64,000 bases of DNA from Viridibacillus sp050279675 (GCF_050279675.1 NZ_JBNNUK010000001.1:124001-188000); one strand, 5' to 3'; counted from the stretch's first letter, positions 17,841 through 27,597 are shown. The notes: generated by a model from the letters alone, not told the origin. Program-made: numbers and translations.

Positions 17841-19643
17841 ATGAAAAAGAGATTAGTACTTTTTTTAGCAGCAGTAGTACTCGTTTTAGCAGGATGTGTT
17901 AATACAAAATCCGATGTTAAAAAAGATGAATCAAAACCATCTTCCGAAACAAAAAACACGTCTATTGAAATTTTAGGCATGAGCACAGGTGAAGATGATT
18001 TAAATATTCTACGTGACCAACTAACAAAGAATGGATTCAATGTAAAGTTAAACATTCAACCTGATTACGGTAGTTTCACTGCGCAAAGAGATGCAGGTAA
18101 TTATGATTTAGCGCTAAGTGGATGGACTACAGTAACAGGGAATCCTGATTACGCTGTTCGTTCATTGTTTACAACTGATGGGGACAATACTTTATTTGCA
18201 GATGAAGAAGCAGATAAATTAGTAGAAAAAGCAAGTACACAATTAAAAGAAGAATATACACAAACATATAAAGATTTAGAACAGTTAGTAGTATTTGATA
18301 AAGCTTATATTGCCCCACTTTATACTTCATATAAAGCACAAGGCGTTAACAACCAAGTAATCGATGAAAAAACGTTACGCTTACCAAAATCAAGAGCAGC
18401 AGTTTGGGAAGCAATCTCATTCAAAGATAAGGCTAAAAACGCAACACAACCTTTACTTGTTCAACAAGGAATCGGTGCTTTAACTTCGTTAGATCCGATT
18501 AAAGGAAATGACGGTTCTATCAATACATTAAATACAAATATGTATGTGCGTTTAGTAAATTTAACGGATGATGATGAAGTTGTATCAGACGGCTCATTGT
18601 CGTTAAATCACGCGATTGCAGATGGCAGTAAAGATTATTACTTCTTATTACGTGATGACATTCAATTTGCATCAGTTAAAGACAAAAAAGCAGTTAACTC
18701 AGGTGAGCGCGTAGGAGCAGAGGATGTAAAATTCTCACTTGACCGTGCTAAAGACAAAAATTCTGTACCTGATCACCGTACGTATAGTCTTCATGAAAGC
18801 ATGAAAGACATTTCAATCGTTAGTGACTTAAAAGAATTAGATGTAAAAACAACAGATGGTCAATCGACTGTTCGTGAACAATTAGAAAAAGGTTTAGATA
18901 AAAAGATTTCAACTTTAGTAACAGATAAAACAAAAGCAAATAATGGCTCTGGTGCCTATCAGATTGTTAAAGTAACGACTGAAAAGCCATTCCCACAAGT
19001 ACTAAATTATTTAGCACACCAATCTGCTGGTATCGTTTCTAAAAAACAAGTTGAAAGCATTAACACGTATGATGTAGCAAAATACGATGTTAACAAAGAC
19101 ATCGCTTATGGTGATCAAAAAACAATCACTGAAGGAAAAGATTACAATAATGCTATTTATGCAAGCGGCCCTTACATCTTAGTTTCTAAAAATGATTACG
19201 AAGCGAAATTTGTGAAAAACCCTGCTTACATGAAAGGTACAGAATATGAGCCGAAAATTTCAACAATAACAGTGAAATTTATTCAAGATCCAGAAAGTGC
19301 ATTATCTGCATTACGTAACGGTGAAATTCATATTTTAAATGGCGTTCCAGAAAGTAAATACGATATCGTGAAGAAAGACGACAAACTTACATTGCAACAA
19401 AATAAAAGTAATGGTGTCGCATATCTTGCCTTTAATATGAAAGACCGTGATGTGTCTAAGAGTGTAGCATTACGCCAATCAATCTTGTATTCAATCAATC
19501 AAGAAGAAATTAAAAACTTCTATCAAGGTAACAAGATGAACGCTGTTTCAACATTGAGCCCTCTTGTGGAAACTGGATTAAAACTAGAGGCGGATAACAA
19601 CAAAGCAAAAGAATTATTAAAAGAATACCAAAGTGAGAAGTAA
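17841..19643 (+). CDS. Peptide-binding lipoprotein (SBP_bac_5 family) with apparently circularly permuted domain order
   Basis: 600-aa lipoprotein. ATG at 17841 follows GGAGG at 17828-17832. Lipobox is LVLAGC with Cys19, giving a membrane-tethered extracytoplasmic protein. The order of family segments is unusual. Residues about 40-180 resemble the usual C-terminal part of OppA/DppA proteins: DQLTKNGFNVKLN, YDLALSGW at 88-95, then IAPLY at 157-161. Residues about 205-600 resemble the usual N-terminal and middle part: LTSLDP at 214-219, LLRDDIQFASV, GAEDVKFSLDRA, SGPYILVS, LRQSILYSINQEEI. The chain stops at KAKELLKEYQ, just where the C-terminal part normally begins. It therefore looks like a circular permutation, not a truncation. 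Expected to deliver peptides to the adjacent permeases. Confidence 0.85.
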   Translation: MKKRLVLFLAAVVLVLAGCVNTKSDVKKDESKPSSETKNTSIEILGMSTGEDDLNILRDQLTKNGFNVKLNIQPDYGSFTAQRDAGNYDLALSGWTTVTGNPDYAVRSLFTTDGDNTLFADEEADKLVEKASTQLKEEYTQTYKDLEQLVVFDKAYIAPLYTSYKAQGVNNQVIDEKTLRLPKSRAAVWEAISFKDKAKNATQPLLVQQGIGALTSLDPIKGNDGSINTLNTNMYVRLVNLTDDDEVVSDGSLSLNHAIADGSKDYYFLLRDDIQFASVKDKKAVNSGERVGAEDVKFSLDRAKDKNSVPDHRTYSLHESMKDISIVSDLKELDVKTTDGQSTVREQLEKGLDKKISTLVTDKTKANNGSGAYQIVKVTTEKPFPQVLNYLAHQSAGIVSKKQVESINTYDVAKYDVNKDIAYGDQKTITEGKDYNNAIYASGPYILVSKNDYEAKFVKNPAYMKGTEYEPKISTITVKFIQDPESALSALRNGEIHILNGVPESKYDIVKKDDKLTLQQNKSNGVAYLAFNMKDRDVSKSVALRQSILYSINQEEIKNFYQGNKMNAVSTLSPLVETGLKLEADNNKAKELLKEYQSEK

Positions 19644-19663
19644 CGATTTCACTTAACGAATCA

Positions 19664-19693
19664 TCCCCTAATCTTTTTGGTTAGGGGTTTTTA
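19664..19693 (+). terminator. Terminator of the peptide-transporter operon
   Basis: CCCCTAA / TTAGGGG stem followed by TTTTT. Confidence 0.8.
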
Positions 19694-19911
19694 AATTTTT
19701 CTTTAATAATATATTGATGAGAATATCGTTAAAATGCTAGAAAGATAAAATTGTCATCAAATTTCTATGGCTATTGTGTAATTTAACATCAATCCTAAAT
19801 ATAAAACCCATGAATTTTAAAAAATCCCTTTATTATACTATTATTGGGTATTTTGATATACTATTCTTAATGGAAAGTAGAGTGTGATATCTATTAAGGA
19901 GGATTTTAGAA

Positions 19912-22344
19912 ATGGGGAAATTTAGCTTGAAATTCGTTAAGCCTGTAGCTTCTTTCGCAATCGGAGCTGCGATATTAACAGGATCATTTGCAGTAACGGA
20001 AGCTACCAATACAGCGTTCGCTAAATCTGCGACTATCACGATTACAAAAGGTAAATTAGTTTCGGTGAACACAGGTAAAGCTGTAAAAGGCTATAAATCT
20101 TTCAAAAATGTCTTATACAAAGACGGTAAAAAATTTACGGGACTTTATAAAAAAACGTATTACAAAGCAGGTATAAAAGGAACAGGTCTCTATAAAAACG
20201 TCTATTACAATGTAGGTAAAAAAGGGAATGGATTATTCGGAAAGAAATTGTATCAAAACGGTAAAGAATTTACAGGTATTGAAAGTGCCTCTGGAAAATT
20301 GTATGTAAAAGGAACGGTGGCAAATGGTGTAGTCCTTTATCAAGGTACTAAAAAACTATATAAAAACGGATTTGTTGTTTCGACTACAATTAATGCAGTG
20401 AAAGTAATCAATAACACTACGATTGAAGTCACATTTGATAATGCACAAAAAGTTAGCGAAATTACTGCTGGACGTTTTGTCATTGACGATTTAAATGTGA
20501 TAAATGCTGCGATAAAGGCAACTGATGACAAAGTGGTTGTATTAACAACTTCTCCACAGCAAGGTGGCAGAAAGTATACAGTAGCACTTGATGGTGTCAA
20601 ACAACCAGAATTTGTGGGGGTCTCGGCTGTTATGCCAACAAAGGTCTCTTTAAAAAATGCTTCCCTTCAAGGAATTTTAGGTTCGCAAGTAACGGTTGAG
20701 GCGCAAGTAGAAGTAGAGAATGGTCAGCCAAAATCTTATATTCCAGTAACATTTACGATTGGAAATGCAGCGGATACAAGTAAGAAAACAACTGTCGAAG
20801 TTCTAACAGACGAAAATGGTGTAGCCAAGTATAGTTACATACAGCATGTCTTTACTCAAGATTCTGTATATGCATATTCATCTGTAAACTCTGGCGTGAA
20901 ATCATCCGAAACAAAAGTCTATTGGGGTGACTCTGAACGTTTAAGAATTACGGATGTGACAAAGGAATCTACAGTAGCCAACAATTCTAAAAAAGTATAT
21001 AAAGTGAACGTTAATCCAGTAGATGCATCAAGTGATACAAAAGGTAAATACGTCAATGTTACATTTGCTGAAAACTTGAATGTAACATCAGATAAGATTA
21101 ATCGCAAAGCACAGATTGTAGAGAGTAATAAGACAACACCTTATCAAACTGCAACGACTCAAGCAGGAGCAAAAGTGTATGTTAATGCTAAAGGTGAAGG
21201 AACTTTTACAATTACGGGTGCTGGTACATCTGTAACGCCTATAGTATTTGCGAATGGTAATGATTCGTTAGAAAGATTAGATGCAACAGAATTACAGGCA
21301 AAAGGTTCAACAGTTAAGTTTGAAATTAAGCATTCAATGGCTATAAATGTTGAAGCGCTTGGAACAGAGAATGCTTCTAACGTTTCTACTGCAAAAAATG
21401 TCGTAGTTGGTAATACATATGGGGCAAACTTCGGTGGTCGTCAATATGTAGCGACGTTAACGGACGTAGCTGGTAATAAAGCTCCTGCTAAATATCCTGT
21501 TAAAGTAGCGTTAAAAGGTGACACAGAAACAGCTTTTATTTTCCAAGATAACAAAATAATAACGCCAGATAGATATGGTAATTACACATTAGTAACGGAT
21601 AAAAAAGGTACTGTAGCATTTACAGTAATTAATAGAAAAGTAGATTCTTATATTATTCCAACAGTATTTATTGATAATGCTTCTAGTGCGGGAACTGGCC
21701 AACTAGATGAAGGCGATTTACAACAAACAGCACCACTTACTTACTTTAACGAAGCAATCGTAAGCATAGCTAGTATGAAATTCGTTAATGCAAATGGTGA
21801 GGATGTAACTTCAATTTCAGCGGAAACACCAGTGACACTAAACTATCAAACTGTAGATCAAAACGGCCTACCATATGCACCTAAAGTCAGCAGTACAGTT
21901 ACGTTTGAATTTAAGTCAACATTCGCTACGGTGATGTTATCTAACGGAATTAATAAAGTAATTACGCCTGAAAGTTTAGATAACAGTCAAGTAGTAACAT
22001 TGGGGAACAATGGAAGCATCACATTTACGCTTAGATCCAATCTTGCGGATATAGTGAATATCGAAGCAACCTCTTCAGATAGTCTCATCGTACCTGCGAC
22101 TGCTACTTTAAAAGTGTTTGATCAAGCAAGTGCTTTTGAAAGAGCCAATAGTGTAACAGATATTGATGGGATGCTTTCTGCACTATATGAAATGGATACT
22201 TTAAAGGATAAGTTAAGTAGACTAGATGTTGTCAAAAGTAGAGAAATTGCAAAATACGTTCTAGAAAAACGCCCTGCAGGAGCAGGTTATGCTAAACAAT
22301 CAGATTTAGAAAAAGAATTCAATGTAAAGTTCAATGGACTATAA
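19912..22344 (+). CDS. Exported Tyr/Lys-repeat protein with Ig-like domains
   Basis: 810-aa exported protein. A strong AAGGAGG site precedes the ATG. Signal peptide about 1-38 (cleavage near AFA-KS). Residues about 43-150 contain short repeats of the form LYKxGKKFTGLYKKTYYKAG, shared with the proteins at 54495 and 56356. An SbsA/Big_5-like domain follows (INAVKVINNTTIEVTFDNAQ), then several Ig-like (invasin/Big_1 type) domains to the C-terminus. No SLH, LPXTG or catalytic motif. It is probably a cell-surface or S-layer-associated protein; function unknown. It is monocistronic, with a strong terminator. Confidence 0.75.
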   Translation: MGKFSLKFVKPVASFAIGAAILTGSFAVTEATNTAFAKSATITITKGKLVSVNTGKAVKGYKSFKNVLYKDGKKFTGLYKKTYYKAGIKGTGLYKNVYYNVGKKGNGLFGKKLYQNGKEFTGIESASGKLYVKGTVANGVVLYQGTKKLYKNGFVVSTTINAVKVINNTTIEVTFDNAQKVSEITAGRFVIDDLNVINAAIKATDDKVVVLTTSPQQGGRKYTVALDGVKQPEFVGVSAVMPTKVSLKNASLQGILGSQVTVEAQVEVENGQPKSYIPVTFTIGNAADTSKKTTVEVLTDENGVAKYSYIQHVFTQDSVYAYSSVNSGVKSSETKVYWGDSERLRITDVTKESTVANNSKKVYKVNVNPVDASSDTKGKYVNVTFAENLNVTSDKINRKAQIVESNKTTPYQTATTQAGAKVYVNAKGEGTFTITGAGTSVTPIVFANGNDSLERLDATELQAKGSTVKFEIKHSMAINVEALGTENASNVSTAKNVVVGNTYGANFGGRQYVATLTDVAGNKAPAKYPVKVALKGDTETAFIFQDNKIITPDRYGNYTLVTDKKGTVAFTVINRKVDSYIIPTVFIDNASSAGTGQLDEGDLQQTAPLTYFNEAIVSIASMKFVNANGEDVTSISAETPVTLNYQTVDQNGLPYAPKVSSTVTFEFKSTFATVMLSNGINKVITPESLDNSQVVTLGNNGSITFTLRSNLADIVNIEATSSDSLIVPATATLKVFDQASAFERANSVTDIDGMLSALYEMDTLKDKLSRLDVVKSREIAKYVLEKRPAGAGYAKQSDLEKEFNVKFNGL

Positions 22345-22359
22345 ATAATGAATTTTCCA

Positions 22360-22401
22360 CAAAGCCCTTCAAACACTTATGTTTGGTGGGCTTTGTTTTT
22401 A
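22360..22401 (+). terminator. Terminator after the 810-aa surface protein
   Basis: CAAAGCCC...AAACA / TGTTT...GGGCTTTG stem followed by TTTTT. Confidence 0.8.
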
Positions 22402-22536
22402 AGGAGTTTAAAAATAGCATCATTATGCCTACTGAAAAAGGTGAATTTAAAAATATTACACATATTTAATGGTTAATTTTTCCTATTTATGATAAATTAA
22501 GAGAGGGGATAAAATTTCTAAAAGGAGATGGGAGAA

Positions 22537-22824
22537 GTGAAGTACTATTATCAAGGGGAAGAAATAATCGATTTTAGTGAAATAACAGTGCATATAATTG
22601 AGGCAGATCGAAATGAGCAGAGAATGATATACTTAGTTCGAAAATTATTTCAATTCCCGGTAATATTTATTGTTGATGACACTATGAAGAGCAATTCTAC
22701 TTTTGATATGAAAACAACTGAAACGAGACTTCAACGAAAAGACTTACATATGCATATGAAAGAATGGAAAGGGTTTAAAACCCACCATCATTTTATTACA
22801 AGACGAAGAAATAACGAAAAGTAG
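22537..22824 (+). CDS. Small hypothetical protein
   Basis: 95-aa soluble basic protein (MKYYYQGEEIIDFSEITVHI). GTG at 22537 is preferred: AAGGAG at 22521-22526 is ten bases upstream, whereas the ATG at 22528 is only one base from the site. The C-terminus is His/Arg/Lys rich (KTHHHFITRRRNNEK). No recognised domain. Confidence 0.5.
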   Translation: MKYYYQGEEIIDFSEITVHIIEADRNEQRMIYLVRKLFQFPVIFIVDDTMKSNSTFDMKTTETRLQRKDLHMHMKEWKGFKTHHHFITRRRNNEK

Positions 22825-23260
22825 CACAATTATGCAATCTAAGTAGGTGAAAATAATAAGTTTACATTATTAAAATTGTACGATTACTAATACATAAAAT
22901 GACTGGAAGAATCCTAACACTGTGTAATTAGTGAATAAGAATGTAAAAACAATAGAATCATTAAAAAGTAAACCTCCGCATGCTATATCAGGGGGTTTTT
23001 TTGCTTTTAAAGTTAATGGTTATCGAAGATGGAAAGTGGAATCTAAAAGTTGGTTACACAGTATTTGATGTCTTCTTGTTGAGTAAAATTTTTCTTTGAG
23101 TGTTTTTATTCCTACTTAAAAGCTAATGCAGTTTAGAATGCCTTAATCGGACAGTAACAATAGTTAGGTCATACTCATAAAATATGACTAAAGAAATAGT
23201 TGGATGAATATATCCGTACAGCTATTTCACCATTAGCAAGTATAATTTAGGAGTGTGCGT
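22825..23260. other. Intergenic region upstream of the HpaB-like gene
   Basis: No ORF is supported. A terminator is present at 22970-23002. An imperfect inverted repeat GAAATAG...CTATTTC brackets 23193-23228, just before the ribosome binding site of the monooxygenase gene and could be an operator or leader hairpin. Confidence 0.4.
22970..23002 (+). terminator. Intrinsic terminator
   Basis: AACCTCC / GGGGGTT (one G-U pair) followed by TTTTTTT. Confidence 0.65.
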
Positions 23261-24721
23261 ATGACAGCAATAACCGGCAAACAATATATTGACCGAATTA
23301 ACAAGCTGAAAACAAATGTTTGGATTGATGGTAAGCAAGTGACAGGTAATATTTCCGAGCACCCGGCATTTAAGGGGATTATGAAAAGCCAAGCGTTGTT
23401 ATATGAGATGCAGCATGATGCTTCACTAATAGATGCCCTCACCTATCCATCACCAACTACTGGAAATCCAGTAGGTCTGTCTTATCTACAACCTAAGTCG
23501 AAAGCAGATTTAGCTAAAAGACGAGAAATGATTCAGCATTGGGCTAAATCAAATAATGGCATGATGGGCAGAAGTCCAGATTATATGAACACAGCGTTAA
23601 TGGCGTTTGCAGCGTCTGCTCAATTTTTAGAAGGAAAAGAAAATTGCTTTCCTGAACATTTACGAGCGTTCTATGAATATGCACGAGAAAATGATATATC
23701 GATGACACATACATTTGTGGACCCTCAGGTAAATAGAGGGCAATATTATTTTGAGTCTACAAAAGAGCCTATTGCTGCAAAAGTAATAGATAGTAATGAT
23801 GAAGGTATTATTGTAAAAGGTGCGCGGTTACTCGCAACACAGGGTGGCATTACTGACGAATTATTAGTGATGTCAGCTGCCGGGATGTTGGAGGAAGAAA
23901 AGGGATTTGCCTTTTCGATAGCAAGTAACACTAAAGGATTGAAATTTCTATGCAGAGAGTCTTTTGTTGGGGGTGATTCAACATTTAATTACCCATTAAG
24001 TTCTCGTTATGATGAAATGGATACGATTGTGGTATTTGATAATGTATTGGTTCCTTGGGAGCGTGTATTTTATTATAACAATTTAGGTGTATCCAATAAT
24101 TTTATGATGGCTAGTGCTTTTCAACCTTTTGCGTTGCATCAAGTAGCGTGTAGACAAATTGTGAAAACTGAGTTTGTATTGGGTGTAGTACAGTCAATTA
24201 TCAATACGATTAATATTGGTGGATACCTACATGTTCAAGAAAAGGCTACTGAAATTATTGTTGCGTTGGAAACAATGAAAGCACTGGTCATGAAATCAGA
24301 AGAAGAAGCCAAGTTGGATGAATCAGGCATTATGAGACCAGATCTGACAACGTTACAAATATCTATAAACGTATTTCCTAAGGTCTATCCGAGATTTGCT
24401 GAAATCATTCAAATCTTGGGAGCAAGCGGATTAATGTCAATCCCAACTGAAAATTCATTCCAATCAAGTATAAGAAAAGACCTAGATCATTATTTGCAAT
24501 CGAAAGCCGATACGGCAGAAGATCGCGTTAAAATATTCCGTCTAGCTTGGGATATGACTATGAGCTCTTTTGGCACACGTCAAACACTGTATGAACGACT
24601 GTTCTTTGGTGATCCCGTAAGGCTCTCTAGTCAGCTTTATTTAACGTATGATAAAGATCCATACGTGCAAAGAGTGCAGGATGTATTGAGTTCTAATACC
24701 AATCCGCTAAAAAAAATTTAA
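23261..24721 (+). CDS. hpaB: 4-hydroxyphenylacetate 3-monooxygenase family oxygenase (HpaB/YoaI-like)
   Basis: 486-aa cytosolic FADH2-dependent monooxygenase of HpaB length (about 480). ATG at 23261 follows TTAGGAGTG; the in-frame GTG at 23255 lies in the site. Family features: N-terminal TGKQYIDRINKL, the acyl-CoA-dehydrogenase-like middle domain with HTFVDPQVNRG, GARLLATQG, VPWERVFYYNN, and the C-terminal four-helix region (YLQSKADTAEDRVKIFRLAW). HpaB hydroxylates 4-hydroxyphenylacetate to 3,4-dihydroxyphenylacetate using reduced flavin supplied by HpaC. No reductase or downstream meta-cleavage genes lie nearby, so the substrate may differ and the reductase must be elsewhere. Monocistronic. 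Confidence 0.88.
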   Translation: MTAITGKQYIDRINKLKTNVWIDGKQVTGNISEHPAFKGIMKSQALLYEMQHDASLIDALTYPSPTTGNPVGLSYLQPKSKADLAKRREMIQHWAKSNNGMMGRSPDYMNTALMAFAASAQFLEGKENCFPEHLRAFYEYARENDISMTHTFVDPQVNRGQYYFESTKEPIAAKVIDSNDEGIIVKGARLLATQGGITDELLVMSAAGMLEEEKGFAFSIASNTKGLKFLCRESFVGGDSTFNYPLSSRYDEMDTIVVFDNVLVPWERVFYYNNLGVSNNFMMASAFQPFALHQVACRQIVKTEFVLGVVQSIINTINIGGYLHVQEKATEIIVALETMKALVMKSEEEAKLDESGIMRPDLTTLQISINVFPKVYPRFAEIIQILGASGLMSIPTENSFQSSIRKDLDHYLQSKADTAEDRVKIFRLAWDMTMSSFGTRQTLYERLFFGDPVRLSSQLYLTYDKDPYVQRVQDVLSSNTNPLKKI

Positions 24722-24750
24722 TGTACGTATAGTCCCAATAGCAATAACGA

Positions 24751-24785
24751 AAATCTCCTCATCATTAGATAAGGGGATTTTTTTT
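24751..24785 (+). terminator. Terminator after hpaB
   Basis: AAATCTCCTCAT / ATAAGGGGATTT with TTTTTTTT tail. Confidence 0.8.
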
Positions 24786-24854
24786 CGTCATAATTCAACT
24801 CATTTAGAGGATACTACACGTACATTAATTTGAAGAAAAAAGGGGAGTGGTTGT

Positions 24855-25700
24855 ATGAATCAGCATTTGTCCAAAGGCAAAAGATTGATGTTCCAGTACA
24901 TAATTATGCTCATCATTCTGACTTTAATAGGTTGCTCCTCTTTTCACACGAAAATTGCTGCAAATAGTGAGACCACATTATTAGATATGACGATTTTTCA
25001 AATTGGTAAAGCCGACAGCATGCTTTTAATGTCCGGTGGCAAAACGATATTGATTGATACTGGAGAAGACAAGCATGGCAAAAAAATTGTCGATTATTTA
25101 GAAGAACATAATATAGAAAAAATTGACTACCTAATTTTGACTCATTTTGATAAAGATCATGTTGGTGGAGCAGATACAATCATCAATAGTGTAGACGTTC
25201 AAGAAATTATTACGCCTAATTATAAGCGTAGCAGTATACAATATTTGGAGTACAAAAATGCCATTACAGCAAATCACATCAATCCTAAAGCTTTAACCTC
25301 TACCTATTCCTTTACAGCAGGTACCGCTGAATTTACAGTATACCCACCTCAAAAAAGTAAATATAAAATAGAAAATGATTATTCACTTATAGTAAGCGTA
25401 CAGCATGGAAGCAACAGCTTTTTATTAACAGCAGATGCAGAAGAAGAACGCATGGATGAAATAATGAAACATAGCGTTGTTGAACATACGTTTTTAAAAG
25501 TACCGCATCATGGGAAATTTGAAGATAATACATTGGAATTTTACAGCATGGTGAATCCAAAATTCGCTGTCATCACGAGCGCAAGGAAAAGAACTAAAGC
25601 AGTTAGGGCCTTGGAGAAATTAGGAACGAAAGTATTTGTCACAAAAAACGGAACAGTATACGTGAAAAGTGATGGTACTTCGATTAGTATGCAACAATAA
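24855..25700 (+). CDS. Lipoprotein with ComEC/Rec2-type metallo-beta-lactamase fold
   Basis: 281-aa protein. ATG follows AGGGGAG. It has an N-terminal hydrophobic segment ending in the lipobox LIGC (Cys27). The hydrolase domain carries the metal-binding motif HFDKDHVGG (His97, Asp99, Asp101, His102), an upstream ILIDTG strand, a later LTADAE metal-ligand region and VPHHG. This matches stand-alone proteins resembling the C-terminal nuclease-like domain of the competence channel ComEC. It probably acts outside the membrane on a phosphodiester or nucleic-acid substrate; this is inferred from family. Monocistronic with a perfect terminator. Confidence 0.85.
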   Translation: MNQHLSKGKRLMFQYIIMLIILTLIGCSSFHTKIAANSETTLLDMTIFQIGKADSMLLMSGGKTILIDTGEDKHGKKIVDYLEEHNIEKIDYLILTHFDKDHVGGADTIINSVDVQEIITPNYKRSSIQYLEYKNAITANHINPKALTSTYSFTAGTAEFTVYPPQKSKYKIENDYSLIVSVQHGSNSFLLTADAEEERMDEIMKHSVVEHTFLKVPHHGKFEDNTLEFYSMVNPKFAVITSARKRTKAVRALEKLGTKVFVTKNGTVYVKSDGTSISMQQ

Positions 25701-25735
25701 CTACAGTTTAAAACTTGGTCTAAATGCTTCACAAA

Positions 25736-25776
25736 AATAAACCCTAAGCTCACGGGAGTGTAGGGTTTATTTTTTT
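25736..25776 (+). terminator. Terminator after the MBL-fold lipoprotein gene
   Basis: AATAAACCCTA / TAGGGTTTATT perfect stem, TTTTTTT tail. Confidence 0.85.
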
Positions 25777-25841
25777 CTCGTTTGAATATATTCATCAAAG
25801 GGAATAATAAACATTGTAAAGTTATAGAAAGGAGTTAGGAA

Positions 25842-26537
25842 ATGAATATTAGACCTTGGATCATAACGCAGGAATGGCACGATGTATTATTTCTACATTG
25901 GCCGGTTCCAGCTGAAGATATACGTCAATACATCCCATCAGAACTCGAACTCGAGCTCTTTAACAATAAAGCATGGATCAGTTTAGTGTTTTTTCAAGTA
26001 AAAGAGAATCGCCCAAGGTTGATACCATCCATACCTGGAATCAGTTCTTTTTTAGAATTAAATGTCCGCACATATGTCACTTATAAAGAAAAGGCTGGCG
26101 TATATTTCATAAGCATAGATGCCAATAATCAACTAATCGCTAAACTAGTGAATTTTAAAAACTTTATGCCTTTTAGAAAAGCGAATATTACCTTGAAAAA
26201 GAATGAGAATGTAATTACTTTTTATAGTAGAAGTAAACAAATAGAAACGAATTCCGAAACTCTAATAGCTTCATATGAACCAATTTCTGGACCCATTGAA
26301 CGTAGTCAACTCGAATGCTGGCTAAGCGAACGTTACCATTGCTGGACAAAAGTAAACGACCAGTTACTAAGAGTAGATAATGACCATACTCCATGGACAT
26401 TGCAAAAAGCCGCATATACTATCCATGAAAATTCAATCGCCTCTTTTTTAAATTATCATGATAAAGAAAATTACCCCATCGCTCACTTTTCTAAAATAAA
26501 AAAAGTCTACCTTTACCCACCAGTTAAAGAAATCTAA
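25842..26537 (+). CDS. DUF2071 family protein (YqjF-like)
   Basis: 231-aa cytosolic protein. ATG follows AAAGGAGTTAGGAA. DUF2071 hallmarks are the N-terminal Q-x-W-x-D-(V/L)-LFLHWPVPAE segment, the LPSELELE-like region and ISLVFFQV, NVRTYV and FISIDANN strands. The family is built like acetoacetate decarboxylase but its function is unknown. The gene is monocistronic and followed immediately by the large tandem repeat block. Confidence 0.85.
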   Translation: MNIRPWIITQEWHDVLFLHWPVPAEDIRQYIPSELELELFNNKAWISLVFFQVKENRPRLIPSIPGISSFLELNVRTYVTYKEKAGVYFISIDANNQLIAKLVNFKNFMPFRKANITLKKNENVITFYSRSKQIETNSETLIASYEPISGPIERSQLECWLSERYHCWTKVNDQLLRVDNDHTPWTLQKAAYTIHENSIASFLNYHDKENYPIAHFSKIKKVYLYPPVKEI

Positions 26538-26576
26538 AATCATTGATATCTTTAGGGGAGAATGAAAGCCTCTAAA

Positions 26577-27597
26577 GACATGAATATTCTGCTAAATAAC
26601 AAAGGGACGAGTTAGAGCAACAAAGGGGTGAGATAGCGCAACAAAGGGTTGAGTTAGAGCAATAAAGGGTTGAGTTGGCGCAATAAAGGGGCGAGTTAGT
26701 GCAACAAAGGGTTGAGTTGGCGCAACAAAGGGTTGAGTTGGCGCAACAAACAACTGAGTTAGAGCAACAATCCCCGAAATTCGAGCAGTAATCAAAATCT
26801 GCCGCTATCCAATCCTTAAATAACAGTGAATATCGAGGGATAGCAAAATAAGATCAAAATCAAGATTTTCGCAACCTCAAGGTACCTCAAAACGGAGAAA
26901 AAGGAGCGGAATAGGACGTGAATATTCTGCTAAATAACAAAGGGACGAATTAGCGCAACAAAGGGGTGAGATAGCGCAACAAAGGGTTGAGTTAGCGCAA
27001 CAAACAACTGAGATAGCGCAACAAACAGCTGAGTTAGAGCTACAATCCCCGAAATTCGAGCAGTAATCAAAATCTGCCGCTATCCAATCCTTAAATAACA
27101 GTGAATATCGAGGGATAGCAAAATAAGATCAAAATCAAGATTTTCGCAACCTCAAGGTACCTCAAAACGGAGAAAAAGGAGCGGAATAGGACGTGAATAT
27201 TCTGCTAAATAACAAAGGGACGAATTAGCGCAACAAAGGGGTGAGATAGCGCAACAAAGGGTTGAGTTAGCGCAACAAACAACTGAGATAGCGCAACAAA
27301 CAGCTGAGTTAGAGCTACAATCCCCGAAATTCGAGCAGTAATCAAAATCTGCCGCTATCCAATCCTTAAATAACAGCGAATATCGAGGGATAGCAAAATA
27401 TGATCAAAATCAAGATTTTCGCAACCTCAAGGCACCTCAAAATGGAGAAAAAGGAGCGAAATAGGACGTGAATATTCTGCTAAATAACAAAGGGACGAGT
27501 TAGTGCAACAAAGGGGTGAGTTAGCGCAACAAACAGCTGAGATAGCACAACAAATGACCGAATTAGAACAACAAACAACTCACTTAGCGCAACAATC
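26577..27597 (+). repeat. Four-unit tandem repeat block: leader, 21-bp minisatellite and hairpin-rich tail
   Basis: Four units begin with a leader G-A-C-(A/G)-TGAATATTCTGCTAA at 26577, 26915, 27190 and 27465 (the GAATATTCTGC core starts at 26582, 26920, 27195, 27470). Spacing is 338, 275 and 275 bp. Each leader is followed by 21-bp units of the form GAGTTAGCGCAACAAACAACT: eight in the first unit and five in each of the others. The extra 63 bp of unit 1 equals three 21-mers. Units 1-3 continue with a conserved tail of about 145 bp containing GCTATCC...GGATAGC and AAAATCAAGATTTT hairpins. Units 2 and 3 differ at only a few positions, so the duplication is recent. No ORF with a start uses it. 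Confidence 0.93.

Noticed and set aside
23192..23230. Riboswitch in front of the HpaB-like gene
   Set aside because: Only a short imperfect inverted repeat is visible; no conserved riboswitch motif is recognised.
26592..26795. Minus-strand 67-codon ORF with FVALTQP heptads
   Set aside because: It is the reverse reading of the 21-bp repeat array, with no ribosome binding site.
26577..27597. Possible CRISPR array
   Set aside because: The 21-bp repeats are head-to-tail without unique spacers, repeats vary in sequence, and no cas gene is in the window.
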